A DNA stretch of 41,401 nucleotides. It comes from CAYFPS01 sp964345075. Lineage in GTDB: Bacteria; CAIWAD01. The stretch's first letter is position 1; each line of letters opens with the position of its first letter. A program made the position numbers and the translations under genes. The stretch spans positions 1 through 41,401 of the forward strand of contig CAYFPS010000023.1 of assembly GCA_964345075.1 (NCBI GenBank), given 5' to 3'. Of the stretch, positions 8,946 to 17,451 are shown piece by piece. Under the pieces are notes generated by a model. That model searched no databases and was not told the origin of the DNA. It saw only the letters and a program-made list of their open reading frames with translations.

Positions 8946-9655
8946 CGCCAGGCCTCCTCGTCCACGAGCAGTAGGCTGACCTGATCGATCAGGGCCGTGC
9001 GCGCCAATTCGGCTTCCAGCGCCTGCGAAAGATCATCACTTGCTGCATCCATGCGGGCCAGCGCTTCGGCATCAAAGCCGGCACTGGAAAGGCCGTCGGT
9101 GGCCAGCAGCAGCCGATCACCGGGCAAAAGCTCCAGATCCATACAAAGCAGCTGATCCCGGCCGGAAACACCCAGCGCGCGGCTCAGGTTGCTGGCGTGG
9201 CCGGGAGCGGCCAGATGGTCACGGCTGAGCTGAAGGCATTCACCCTGCCTGAACAGATAGGCGCGGCTGTCGCCCACATGATAGAGGCGGAGCTGGCCAT
9301 GAAGAATGCAGATGCCTGTCAGGGTTGTGGCCATTTCCCGTTCGCCCAGCTCGCCCTGCAGGCTGGCCATGGCGCGGGCCAGATGGATTTGCAGCTGGCG
9401 ACCGGCAGGAGCCTGGTCATGCTGCTGCAAATGAAGCTGACACTGTTCGATGAAAGTTTCAGCCGAACGGCGCGAAGCCAGGCCGGGATAGCGCATGCCG
9501 CCCGCCCCGTCGCAGGCAACAGCCAGCAGCCCGCCCGCAACCGCCATGGCGGAAAGCCAGTCGCCCTCCGGCTCAAACAGACCGGGGGAGCGGCTGAATG
9601 CATGAAGGCCCGGAACGAGTCCAGGCAACGGGGAGGATGAACAATTTGCGGCCAT
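8942..9655 (-). CDS. PP2C-family Ser/Thr phosphatase
   Basis: This 237-aa protein carries the PP2C metal-binding motifs in order: VACDGAGGM (DGxGG), TTLTGICI, HVGDSRAYLFR, LLLATDGLS and the terminal DQVSLLLV, where Gln replaces the usual Asn of DN. The size matches the minimal PstP/Stp type, which removes phosphate from targets of Hanks kinases. It is first in a three-gene operon with the kinase, so it probably resets kinase output. The start is uncertain: the ATG at 9655 has only a weak ribosome site, but no better in-frame start was found. Confidence 0.88.
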   Translation of the reverse strand: MAANCSSSPLPGLVPGLHAFSRSPGLFEPEGDWLSAMAVAGGLLAVACDGAGGMRYPGLASRRSAETFIEQCQLHLQQHDQAPAGRQLQIHLARAMASLQGELGEREMATTLTGICILHGQLRLYHVGDSRAYLFRQGECLQLSRDHLAAPGHASNLSRALGVSGRDQLLCMDLELLPGDRLLLATDGLSSAGFDAEALARMDAASDDLSQALEAELARTALIDQVSLLLVDEEAWR

Positions 9656-9772
9656 TAAAGCTGGCTATCGGCAAATGCAAAGCTGGACTTGAAGCTGGAG
9701 TGAGAACTTTTCGCTCTTTTTTTGGGGCCAGAAAAAGAACCTACATTGAAGGCTTATCAATCCGGAGGAAGC

Positions 9773-10884
9773 ATGATTTGTTCGATTCCCACAGAAGGCC
9801 GGGCTGGAGAAAGCCGGGTCCCGATTCTGCCCAGGCAGGCTCGAGCCCTTGTCGGACTGGGCCTTGAGCTTCGTGTTGAGGCCGGATTGGCCGCCCATCT
9901 GGGTGTGCCGGACAGCGCCTGGGAAGAGGTCGGGGCAAGCATTGTGGCAGACCGGCAGGCCCTGCTGGCCGAGGGTGACATGATTCTCCGGCTGGGCAAG
10001 CCCTCGCTGGAGGAGATTGCCCTGCTGAAAAGTGGTGCCCTGCACATCAGCTATCTGGACCCCTTCCGCGATGCTGCACCCCTCAAAGCCATGAATGAGC
10101 GTTCCGTCAGCGCAGTCTGCATGGAGATGATTCCGCGCACGACTCTGGCACAGAAGATGGATGCGCTTAGCAGTCAGGCCAACCTGGGCGGCTATGTGGC
10201 CGTCGTGCTGGCCGCCGAGCAGCTGGATNNNNNNNNNNACCGGCCGGCACCCTTACACCTGCCCGCGTATTCATCCTTGGCGCCGGTGTCGCCGGCCTGC
10301 AGGCCATCGCCACGGCCAAGCGGCTGGGCGCCCGCGTGGAGGCCTTTGACACCCGCCCGGTGGTCAAGGAGCAGGTGGAAAGCCTGGGCGCCAAGTTCGT
10401 TGAAGTGGATCTGGGCGAAACCGGCCAGACCAGGGATGGCTATGCGCGTGAGCTGACTGCCGAGCAGCTTGAACTGCAGCGTCAGGAAATGGCCCGCCGC
10501 TGCGCGCAGGCCGACATTGTCATTACCACCGCTCAGCTATTTGGTCGCCCCGCCCCGCGCATTCTGACGGCTGAAATGGTGGCTGGCATGAAGCCCGGCA
10601 GCGTGATTGTCGACATGGCGGTGGAAACCGGCGGCAATGTGGAAGGCAGCGTGCTGGATCAGGCTGTCGAAGTGAATGGCGTGCGCATTCTGGGCTATGG
10701 CAATCTGCCGGGCCGCGTGCCCGTGCATGCCAGCGAAATGTACAGCGCCAACCTCTTCAACTTTGTCGAGCACTTCTGGAACAAGGAAGAGAAGACATTC
10801 CGCTATGACATGGATGATGAAATCCTGAAGGGCGCCCTGCTCTGTCATCAGGGCAGCATCCTGAACGAAGCCTTCAAAGGCTGA
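9773..10884 (+). CDS. pntA: NAD(P) transhydrogenase alpha-1 subunit (NAD-binding), broken by a scaffold gap
   Basis: This is the soluble NAD(H)-binding domain I of proton-translocating transhydrogenase in the three-subunit layout known from Rhodospirillum rubrum. The ATG at 9773 follows GGAGGA. The N-terminal alanine-dehydrogenase-like part reads RVPILPRQARAL and continues to LGGYVAVVLAAEQLD, where ten Ns (10229-10238) interrupt. After the gap the frame changes. It resumes as AGTLTPARVFILGAGVAGLQAIATAKRLGA (quoted here as the family's NAD fold), followed by EAFDTRP, VIVDMAVETGG and LPGRVPVHASEMYSANL. Family members have a short FPMLMT-like stretch at the gap, so roughly seven residues and the frame are missing from the assembly, not from the gene. 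Confidence 0.9.
10229..10238. other. Assembly gap (10 Ns)
   Basis: Ten Ns lie inside pntA. The reading frame before the gap (codons in phase with 9773) differs from the frame after it. Ten is therefore a placeholder length. Alignment to the family suggests somewhat more sequence is missing. Confidence 0.98.
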
Positions 10885-10895
10885 AAGGAGGGACC

Positions 10896-11192
10896 ATGGA
10901 CCTGCACAACATGATCTATCTGGTCTTCATTCTGCTTCTGGCCATTTTCCTTGGCTTCGAGCTGATTTCAAAAGTACCCGCGACCCTGCACACGCCCCTG
11001 ATGAGCGGGAGCAATGCCATTAGTGGAATCACGGTGGTTGGTGCCCTGCTCAGCGCCGGTTTTGGTGGTGAAGGACTGGCCGCCATGCTTGGTGGTCTGG
11101 CTGTCTTCTTTGCCATGATCAATGTGGTTGGCGGCTATCTGGTCACCGACCGCATGCTGGCCATGTTCCGCAGCAAGGAGAAGAAGCAGTGA
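10896..11192 (+). CDS. pntAB: NAD(P) transhydrogenase alpha-2 subunit (membrane)
   Basis: This 98-aa protein forms part of the transhydrogenase membrane domain. It has three hydrophobic helices: IYLVFILLLAIFLGFELI, then AISGITVVGALLSAG, then AAMLGGLAVFFAMINVVGGY. The segment between the first two (TLHTPLMSGSNAISG) is the conserved family signature. AAAGGAGGG lies 5 nt before the ATG. The gene begins 11 nt after pntA and its stop overlaps the GTG of pntB. A separate alpha-2 gene distinguishes this enzyme from the fused alpha chain of E. coli. Confidence 0.92.
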   Translation: MDLHNMIYLVFILLLAIFLGFELISKVPATLHTPLMSGSNAISGITVVGALLSAGFGGEGLAAMLGGLAVFFAMINVVGGYLVTDRMLAMFRSKEKKQ

Positions 11193-12562
11193 ACCTCGAA
11201 TTTGTCATCAATCTGGCCTACGCGGCTTCGGCCCTGCTTTTCGCCTTTGGCATCAAGATGCTGTCCAGCCCGGCTTCGGCCAGGCGGGGCAACATGGTCA
11301 GCGCCATCGGTATGGCTCTGGCGATTCTGGTAACCCTGCTGGATCAGCAGATCACAAGCTGGATGTGGATCGTGGCCGGCATGGCCGGCGGCAGCATTGT
11401 GGGCCTTCTCGCGGCCCGGCTGGTGGCCATGACCTCCATGCCGGAAATGGTCGCCTTGCTGAATGGCTTCGGCGGCATTGCTTCGCTGCTGGTGGCCTGG
11501 GCCGAATACGCCAAGGGTGGTGCGGACTTCGAGGCCTACAGCAGCGTGACGGTTGCGATCACGGCCCTGATCGGCGGCGTGACCTTCACGGGATCCCTGA
11601 TTGCCTGGGCCAAGCTGAAGGAAGTCATGACCGGCCGCCCGATTCTCTTCATGGGTCAGCAGCTGGTTAATGGGCTGGTGCTTGTGGGCATCGTGGCGCT
11701 CACCGTGATGTTTGCGCTGGATCCCACCTGCAACATGTCCTTCTACCTGCTGATTGGCCTGGCACTCTTCCTGGGCATCCTGGCCGTAATCCCAATCGGT
11801 GGCGCCGACATGCCCGTGGTGATTAGCCTGCTCAACAGCTATTCGGGTCTGGCGGCCTGCGCGGCGGGTTTCATCATCTACAACAATGTGCTCATCGTGG
11901 CCGGTGCGCTGGTGGGAGCCAGCGGAATCGTGCTCACGGTGATCATGTGCAAGGCCATGAACCGCAGCCTGTCCAACGTGCTCTTCTCGGGCTTTGGTGC
12001 CACAACCCAGCAGGCCAGTGGCGAACAGGGTGAAGTCAAGGCCCTGAGCGCCGAGGACGCCTACTATGTGCTGGAAGCGGCGGCCTCTGTGGTCTTCGTG
12101 CCCGGCTACGGTCTTGCGGTGGCGCAGGCCCAGCATGCCGTGCGCGAGCTGGCCGAGCTGCTGGAGGAGAACGGCTGCGAGGTCAAGTACGCCATTCACC
12201 CGGTGGCGGGCCGCATGCCCGGACACATGAATGTGCTGCTGGCCGAAGCCAATGTTCCCTACGAGCAGCTGGTGGAAATGGACGCGATCAATCCTGTGAT
12301 CGACATGGTCGACGTGGCCGTTGTCATTGGCGCAAACGATGTGGTCAACCCGGCTGCACTGGACGAAGAGAGCAGCCCGATTTACGGCATGCCCATCATC
12401 GAGGTGCATCGCGCCCGCACGGTTTTCGTGTTGAAGCGCTCGATGGCCGCCGGGTTTGCGGGAATCCAGAACAAGCTCTTCTTTGGACAGAACACACGCA
12501 TGATCTTTGGTGATGCCAAGGCGACCATTACACGTCTGGTGGCGGAGTTCAAGGGCGAATAA
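11189..12562 (+). CDS. pntB: NAD(P) transhydrogenase beta subunit
   Basis: This 457-aa subunit contributes the remaining membrane helices and the NADP(H)-binding domain III. The GTG at 11189 overlaps the previous stop (GTGA), with AAGGAG 8 nt upstream. About nine hydrophobic helices occupy residues 1-260. The C-terminal domain reads VVFVPGYGLAVAQAQH (NADP fold), then HPVAGRMPGHMNVLLAEA, IGANDVVNPAA and FVLKRSMAAGFAGIQN, all hallmarks of the family. With pntA and pntAB it couples hydride transfer from NADH to NADP+ to inward proton flow. Length and motifs are normal. Confidence 0.95.
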   Translation: MNLEFVINLAYAASALLFAFGIKMLSSPASARRGNMVSAIGMALAILVTLLDQQITSWMWIVAGMAGGSIVGLLAARLVAMTSMPEMVALLNGFGGIASLLVAWAEYAKGGADFEAYSSVTVAITALIGGVTFTGSLIAWAKLKEVMTGRPILFMGQQLVNGLVLVGIVALTVMFALDPTCNMSFYLLIGLALFLGILAVIPIGGADMPVVISLLNSYSGLAACAAGFIIYNNVLIVAGALVGASGIVLTVIMCKAMNRSLSNVLFSGFGATTQQASGEQGEVKALSAEDAYYVLEAAASVVFVPGYGLAVAQAQHAVRELAELLEENGCEVKYAIHPVAGRMPGHMNVLLAEANVPYEQLVEMDAINPVIDMVDVAVVIGANDVVNPAALDEESSPIYGMPIIEVHRARTVFVLKRSMAAGFAGIQNKLFFGQNTRMIFGDAKATITRLVAEFKGE

Positions 12563-12566
12563 GCAA

Positions 12567-14987
12567 GTGTCCAATGCAGCCAGGCAGCATCTGAGCGAAT
12601 TGCAGGAGCGGGCCAACCGCCTGCAGCAGCTGATTCGTGATGAATTCCGACGAAAGGGCCTGAGCAGTAGCGAGCCCCTTTCGCGTCAGCTGGATGCATC
12701 CGCCCTGCACATGCTGGAAGAACTGGGTGATGCCGTACCCGTTCCGCTTTACATCAGGGATCTGGACGGCCGCTATTGTTACTGCAACGCTGCGCTGGAA
12801 GAGATGCTCGGCCTGGAGCGCAGCTCGATCATCGGTCGTGATACACGGGATCTCTTTCCTGCTGAATTCGCCCAGGCCGTTGACGAGCGCATGGCCGAAC
12901 TGCTGCGAACGGGCGCGGATCAAGTGGAAGAGCGCACCTTGCCCGCGGGCAAGGGCGTGGATGTCCGCATTCAGCGCTCGCTTTTGCGCAATCAGGACGG
13001 GCATGTGATCGGTCTGCTGGGGGCCGTGCTGGATTTGATGCCACAGAAAAATGCCCAGCGCGCCCAGGCCCTGAGCGAAGCCCGCTATCGCAATCTCTTT
13101 CTAAATGCTCTCGACTCGATTCTGGTGCTGGATGGTCTGCATCTGGTGGAATGCAATCCGGCCGCCTGCGAACTCTTCGGCATGCAGGAAGAAGAGCTGA
13201 CCGGACTGAGTCTGGTGGATCTCTCGCCCCCATTGCAGATGGATGGCGCTCCGTCCAGACAGGCCCTGCAGCATCTTGTGCAGAGTGCCTGCCGTGGTGG
13301 TCGCCGCACCATCGAGTGGTCACTGAAGAGCCCGAAGCGCGGCATTCTGGAAGTGGACATCAGCCTCTCGCCCTTGCAGCTGGATGGCCGTGATCTGGTG
13401 CTCGCGCTGGTCCGTGATGTTTCGGAGTACCGCCGCGCGCAGGCCGCGCTGGAGGCCAGTGAGCAGTTCAGCCGCGGCATGGTGCAACACGCGCCGATCG
13501 GCGTCTTGTATACGGACCTGGACGGCACGCTGATTTTTGAAAACGAAGTCATGGCGAAAATGCTGGGTGTGCCGGAGGGGCAGCGCTCACGGGCGCTGGG
13601 CAAGCGTTTGCAGGATCTGCCTGGCCTGGAGCGCGTCGGCCTTCAGGAAAAGCTGGCCCGTGTTGCCCGCGGCGAAGTGTTGCAGAATCTGGAATTCGTC
13701 TACGAAAGCGTCTACGGACGCCGTTTACGCATGCATGTGCAGATGGCCCCGCATACCAACCCGGATGAGCGCGTGGTTGGCGCCATTTTCATGATTCAGG
13801 ATGTCACCGAACTGCGCCGCCTGGAAGAGCAGCTGCATCACGCGCAGAAAATGGATGCCATTGGCAATCTGGCCGGGGGCATTGCTCACGATTTCAACAA
13901 TCTGCTCACTGGCATCAGCGGCAATGCGGAAATGGCCCTGCAGATGCTGGAGGACCCGAATCGCGTCAAGTCGGCCCTGAAGGAGATGATTGCGATCAGC
14001 GATCGCGCCAGTCAGCTGACCCAGCGCCTGTTGAGTTTCAGCCGCCGTCAGGAAAGCAACCCCAGACCGGTGATTGTATCACGGCTGATCGAGGATATCC
14101 GCCGCATGCTGCAGCGCCTGATCGGCGAGCAGATTCAGCTGGAGCTGGTTCAGGAGGATGTTGCCTGGGCCGTGCGCGCGGATCCCGGCCAGCTGGAGCA
14201 GGTGATTGTCAACCTGGTGGTCAATGCCCGTGATGCCATGTCCGAGGGCGGTCGCATCCTGATGGAAATCCAGAATGTGGATCTCGACGAACACGAGGCC
14301 CACCTGCTGGACCTGAAGCCCGGCCCGCATTTGAAGCTCAGCATTTCGGACACCGGACACGGTATTGCCGAAGAGCAGATCGAGCATATTTTTGATCCCT
14401 TCTTCACCACCAAGCAGGTCGGCAAGGGCACGGGTCTGGGGCTCAGCATTGTCTATGGCATCATTCGGCAGTGCGGGGGCGCCATCGAGGTTGAGAGCAG
14501 TCCGGGTGACGGCACGACCTTCACGATTCATCTGCCCTCACTGGGCACGCTGGATGCTCCCCGCGAGAGTGCGCCACGGGAGCGCCGTCTGCACATGGCT
14601 ACCGGCGCCGAAGAAATTCTCGTCATCGAAGATGAAGACGCCGTGCGTGAGCTGACTGTGCGCTGCCTGGAGCACTGTGGCTACACGGTATACAGTGCTG
14701 CCGACGGTGAGCAGGCGCTGGAGCTGGTGTCTGCGCGGGAAGAACCCGTAGACATCATCCTGAGCGATGTGATCATGCCCGGGATGAGTGGACCGGCCAC
14801 TGTGCGCCGCATTCGCGAAATCTGGCCGGCAGTGACGGTCCTGTTCTGCAGCGGATACACCGATGGCGAATTGAAGAAGCACCACCTGTCACCGGAAGAA
14901 GGCGCTGCCCTTCTTAATAAGCCTTATTCCCTTGAAGACCTAAGTCGCCGCATCCGTGAGACCCTCGATGGTTTCAGCAGCAACTGA
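12567..14987 (+). CDS. Hybrid histidine kinase with three PAS domains and a receiver
   Basis: The best start is the GTG at 12567, four nt after the pntB stop, giving 806 aa (upstream in-frame codons lie inside pntB). After a short coiled coil come PAS 1 (VPLYIRDLDGRYCYCNAAL), PAS 2 (ILVLDGLHLVECNPAACEL) and PAS 3 (IGVLYTDLDGTLIFENEVM). The kinase core has GGIAHDFNNLLTGI with His441, N-box VVNARDAM, G1 DTGHGI and FFTTKQVGKGTGLGLS. The C-terminal receiver has acidic EDED near its start, phosphoacceptor Asp734 in LSDVIMPGMSG and the late Lys in LLNKPYS. No membrane helix is seen. No output domain exists, so phosphate must pass on to an unlinked partner. Its closeness to pntB may mean cotranscription; redox sensing is inference only. 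Confidence 0.88.
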   Translation: MSNAARQHLSELQERANRLQQLIRDEFRRKGLSSSEPLSRQLDASALHMLEELGDAVPVPLYIRDLDGRYCYCNAALEEMLGLERSSIIGRDTRDLFPAEFAQAVDERMAELLRTGADQVEERTLPAGKGVDVRIQRSLLRNQDGHVIGLLGAVLDLMPQKNAQRAQALSEARYRNLFLNALDSILVLDGLHLVECNPAACELFGMQEEELTGLSLVDLSPPLQMDGAPSRQALQHLVQSACRGGRRTIEWSLKSPKRGILEVDISLSPLQLDGRDLVLALVRDVSEYRRAQAALEASEQFSRGMVQHAPIGVLYTDLDGTLIFENEVMAKMLGVPEGQRSRALGKRLQDLPGLERVGLQEKLARVARGEVLQNLEFVYESVYGRRLRMHVQMAPHTNPDERVVGAIFMIQDVTELRRLEEQLHHAQKMDAIGNLAGGIAHDFNNLLTGISGNAEMALQMLEDPNRVKSALKEMIAISDRASQLTQRLLSFSRRQESNPRPVIVSRLIEDIRRMLQRLIGEQIQLELVQEDVAWAVRADPGQLEQVIVNLVVNARDAMSEGGRILMEIQNVDLDEHEAHLLDLKPGPHLKLSISDTGHGIAEEQIEHIFDPFFTTKQVGKGTGLGLSIVYGIIRQCGGAIEVESSPGDGTTFTIHLPSLGTLDAPRESAPRERRLHMATGAEEILVIEDEDAVRELTVRCLEHCGYTVYSAADGEQALELVSAREEPVDIILSDVIMPGMSGPATVRRIREIWPAVTVLFCSGYTDGELKKHHLSPEEGAALLNKPYSLEDLSRRIRETLDGFSSN

Positions 14988-15390
14988 AGCCCACCCCGAT
15001 CAGCTGCAGTTGATGGCGCTGGGCTGGCAGGCCTGGCGCGATGGCGACTGGTTTGCTGCGCACGATCACTGGGAAGAAGTCTGGATGAGCCTCAAGGGCC
15101 GCCCTCGCCGCCTGCTGCAAGCGCTGATTCAGCTCTCGGTGGCACTGGTTCATCTGGAGCAGGGCAACCTGAAGGGCGCGCGCAGCCTGCTTGTGAAGGC
15201 TCAACAAAGGCTGAAGCAGGTTGGCAGTGTTGATGATCTGGAACTGCCCGCTGCCGGACTGCCCGAGCCCTCCGCCCTGGTTGCGGCCATCCTGAATCTG
15301 GAAGGGCAGCTGAAGGGACTTCCCGACTTGCCGAATAAGGACTGGAGCATGATCCAGCCCCCCGAACTGACTGCTGCCGGGCCCGCCTGA
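14968..15390 (+). CDS. DUF309 family protein
   Basis: This 140-aa helical protein carries the DUF309 signature: WFAAHDHWEEVWMSLKG, then RRLLQALIQLSVALVHLEQGNLKGA. The family's conserved His, Glu and Trp residues are present. No biochemical function is established. The start is ambiguous: ATG 14968 is preferred over GTG 14956, and both lie inside the end of the hybrid kinase gene, so translation is probably coupled to it. The gap 15391-15450 has no other feature. Confidence 0.8.
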   Translation: MVSAATEAHPDQLQLMALGWQAWRDGDWFAAHDHWEEVWMSLKGRPRRLLQALIQLSVALVHLEQGNLKGARSLLVKAQQRLKQVGSVDDLELPAAGLPEPSALVAAILNLEGQLKGLPDLPNKDWSMIQPPELTAAGPA

Positions 15391-15450
15391 CTCATCGCCT
15401 TAGCCCCGTCTTTCCTATCTTGGGGCCACTGTGTCACGATCGAAGGGGCG

Positions 15451-16113
15451 ATGCGGGAATCACGGGCGGCAAAACGGGAGCGTGCGCTTCGTATCACGGC
15501 AAGGCTGAAGCAGGCCTGGCCCGAAAGCCGCTGTGCCCTTAGCCATAAAAACGCTCTGGAACTTCTCCTTTCAACCATCCTTTCCGCTCAGTGCACGGAT
15601 TCCCGGGTCAATCAGGTAACGCCCACGCTTTTCTCCCGCTATCCGAATGCTGCTGCCGTGGCCGGAGCCGATCTGGACGAGCTGGGCGAGGTCATTCGCT
15701 CCTGCGGTTTCTATAACCAGAAGGCGAAAAGTCTGAAGGGCTGCTGTGTGCGCCTGGTGGAGGAGCACGGCGGTCAGGTGCCTGCCGATCGTGATGCCCT
15801 GGTCAAACTGCCGGGCGTGGGTCGCAAAACGGCCAATTGTGTTCTGGGAACCTGGTACGGCCAGCCTGCCATGGTGGTGGACACACACATGATCCGCATC
15901 TGCAACCTGCTGGCGCTTACAAAAAGCCGCGACCCGGAAGTCATCGAGCAGGACATGATGAAGCTTTTGCCCCCGGAAGAGTGGGTGAGCTTCACCCATC
16001 GCATCATCGATCACGGAAGGGCCGTCTGCATTGCGCGCAGGCCGCGCTGCGCCGATTGCTGCCTTTCCAGCTGTTGCCCGTCCAGCCAGACGGGAGAAGG
16101 GATTTCATGCTGA
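15451..16113 (+). CDS. nth: Endonuclease III (DNA glycosylase/AP lyase)
   Basis: This 220-aa base-excision repair enzyme acts on oxidised pyrimidines. AAGGGG lies 3 nt before the ATG. It shows ILSAQCTDSRVN, the helix-hairpin-helix LPGVGRKTANCVLG with the catalytic Lys, and VVDTHMIR with the catalytic Asp. The C-terminal cysteines fit the 4Fe-4S pattern C-x6-C-x2-C-x5-C within CIARRPRCADCCLSSCC. Its last codons overlap the next start by 7 nt. Length is normal for the family. Confidence 0.95.
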   Translation: MRESRAAKRERALRITARLKQAWPESRCALSHKNALELLLSTILSAQCTDSRVNQVTPTLFSRYPNAAAVAGADLDELGEVIRSCGFYNQKAKSLKGCCVRLVEEHGGQVPADRDALVKLPGVGRKTANCVLGTWYGQPAMVVDTHMIRICNLLALTKSRDPEVIEQDMMKLLPPEEWVSFTHRIIDHGRAVCIARRPRCADCCLSSCCPSSQTGEGISC

Positions 16114-16790
16114 GAGACAGGCTCTTCCTTGTGCTGGCCGGTGTCTTCATCGCCTCGCTTGTTAGCTGCAATCTCATCTTTCAGAAGTTCTTCCACTGGA
16201 CGCCATTCGGCCTCTACACCTTTGAGATTTCCGTAGGCATTCTGCCCTACCCCGTGACCTTTCTCGTTACTGACATCATCAGCGAGCTCTACGGTCGCAG
16301 GAAAGCCAATCAGGTGGTAATGGCCGGTTTGTTTGCCAGCATCTTTGTGATGGGTGTCATTTTGCTGGCCAATGCCGTTCCCGCCACCAGCTGGTCACCG
16401 GTGGACGGTGATACATTCAGCCGCGTGTTCGGTCTCTTCGGCCCGGCGGTCTTTGCCTCGATGGTGGCCTACCTGCTGGCGCAATTGATCGATATCCGCG
16501 TCTTCCACTTCTGGAAGCGTGTGACAAAGGGCAAACATCTCTGGCTGCGCAATAACGGATCGACCATTGTATCACAGCTGGTGGATACCGCAACCGTAAT
16601 TCTCCTGCTCTGTATCACCGGCGCTATTGAATGGAAGTTATTCGTGCCCCTGGTTGTGAACGGCTTTCTTTTCAAGGTGATTGTCGCCCTCTGTGATACA
16701 CCCTTTTTCTATCTGGCAGTGGCGCTGCTCAAGCCGCGCATCGGAGGCGAGGAAATGGAACTGAACGAGGCTGTCACACAGGCCGCCTGA
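16107..16790 (+). CDS. yhhQ: Queuosine precursor transporter (YhhQ/QPTR family)
   Basis: The ATG at 16107 overlaps the nth stop and gives a 227-aa membrane protein; GGAGAAGGG lies upstream. About six hydrophobic helices are visible, with the family signature VTDIISELYGRRKANQVV after the second helix and FDTP-like CDTPFFYL near the end. The family imports preQ0/preQ1 or queuine for tRNA queuosine synthesis. The next gene is folE, whose product feeds both folate and preQ0 synthesis, so the pairing fits. Oddly, this 684-bp gene holds four exact copies of the TGTATCAC/GTGATACA octamer within 293 bp. Confidence 0.85.
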   Translation: MLRDRLFLVLAGVFIASLVSCNLIFQKFFHWTPFGLYTFEISVGILPYPVTFLVTDIISELYGRRKANQVVMAGLFASIFVMGVILLANAVPATSWSPVDGDTFSRVFGLFGPAVFASMVAYLLAQLIDIRVFHFWKRVTKGKHLWLRNNGSTIVSQLVDTATVILLLCITGAIEWKLFVPLVVNGFLFKVIVALCDTPFFYLAVALLKPRIGGEEMELNEAVTQAA

Positions 16791-16803
16791 AAAGGAACTC
16801 AAC

Positions 16804-17379
16804 ATGAATGAATCACATATCGCCCGCATTGAAGAACTGACCCGCGAACTGCTTGTTCAGGTGGGCGAAAACCCCGAGCGCGAAGGTCTGCTCAGGACGC
16901 CCCATCGTGTTGCAAAGAGCTGGGAGTTTCTGACCAACGGCTACCGGCGGGATCTGAAGGAACTTTTGAACGATGCCGTCTTCCATGAAGACTGCAGCGA
17001 GATGGTCATCGTCAAGGATATCGAGTTCTTCAGCCTCTGCGAGCATCATCTGCTGCCATTCTTCGGGCGCGCTCATGTGGGCTATCTGCCGCGAGGAAAG
17101 GTGATCGGCCTCTCCAAGATTCCGCGCATCATCGACATGTACGCTCGGCGCATGCAGGTGCAGGAGCGTCTCACCCACGAAGTGGCCCTGGCGCTGAAAG
17201 AGGTGCTTGATCCGGCGGGTGTTGCGGTTGTCATGGAAGCCCGTCACATGTGCATGCAGATGCGCGGTGTGGAAAAGCAGAACAGCTATGCGACCACCAG
17301 CGCCATGCTGGGCGAATTTCATGACGATTCGGAGACACGTGCCGAATTCATGTCCATCATCGGAATGAAAACGATCTAG
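16804..17379 (+). CDS. folE: GTP cyclohydrolase I
   Basis: This 191-aa enzyme converts GTP to dihydroneopterin triphosphate, the first step towards tetrahydrofolate and 7-deazaguanines. AAAGGA precedes the ATG by about 6 nt. Motifs run in normal order: GLLRTPHRVAKSW, FFSLCEHHLLPFFG with zinc ligands Cys and His, GKVIGLSKIPRI and ARHMCMQMRGV with the second zinc Cys. The C-terminal SEFMxIIG-like AEFMSIIGMKT is also typical. It follows the queuosine precursor transporter by 13 nt. Confidence 0.95.
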   Translation: MNESHIARIEELTRELLVQVGENPEREGLLRTPHRVAKSWEFLTNGYRRDLKELLNDAVFHEDCSEMVIVKDIEFFSLCEHHLLPFFGRAHVGYLPRGKVIGLSKIPRIIDMYARRMQVQERLTHEVALALKEVLDPAGVAVVMEARHMCMQMRGVEKQNSYATTSAMLGEFHDDSETRAEFMSIIGMKTI

Positions 17380-17451
17380 AAATGAGCCTTTGCCCGGCAA
17401 GGGCCGAAGGCAGGATAGCCGGCTGCCACCGGTTGAATGCAGGAGTTAGCA

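Noticed and set aside
9715..9738. Imperfect hairpin TCTTTTTTTGG / CCAGAAAAAGA before pntA
   Set aside because: It is an A/T-rich stem with one mismatch and a 2-nt loop in a divergent promoter gap. I could not distinguish an operator from simple A/T tracts.
11135..12616. Minus-strand reading frame of 493 codons opposite pntAB and pntB
   Set aside because: It runs exactly antisense to well-recognised transhydrogenase genes, and its composition is that of a complementary frame.
15396..15432. Hairpin between the DUF309 gene and nth (GCCCC/GGGGC)
   Set aside because: The arms are only about 5 bp with a 14-nt loop and no T-tract.
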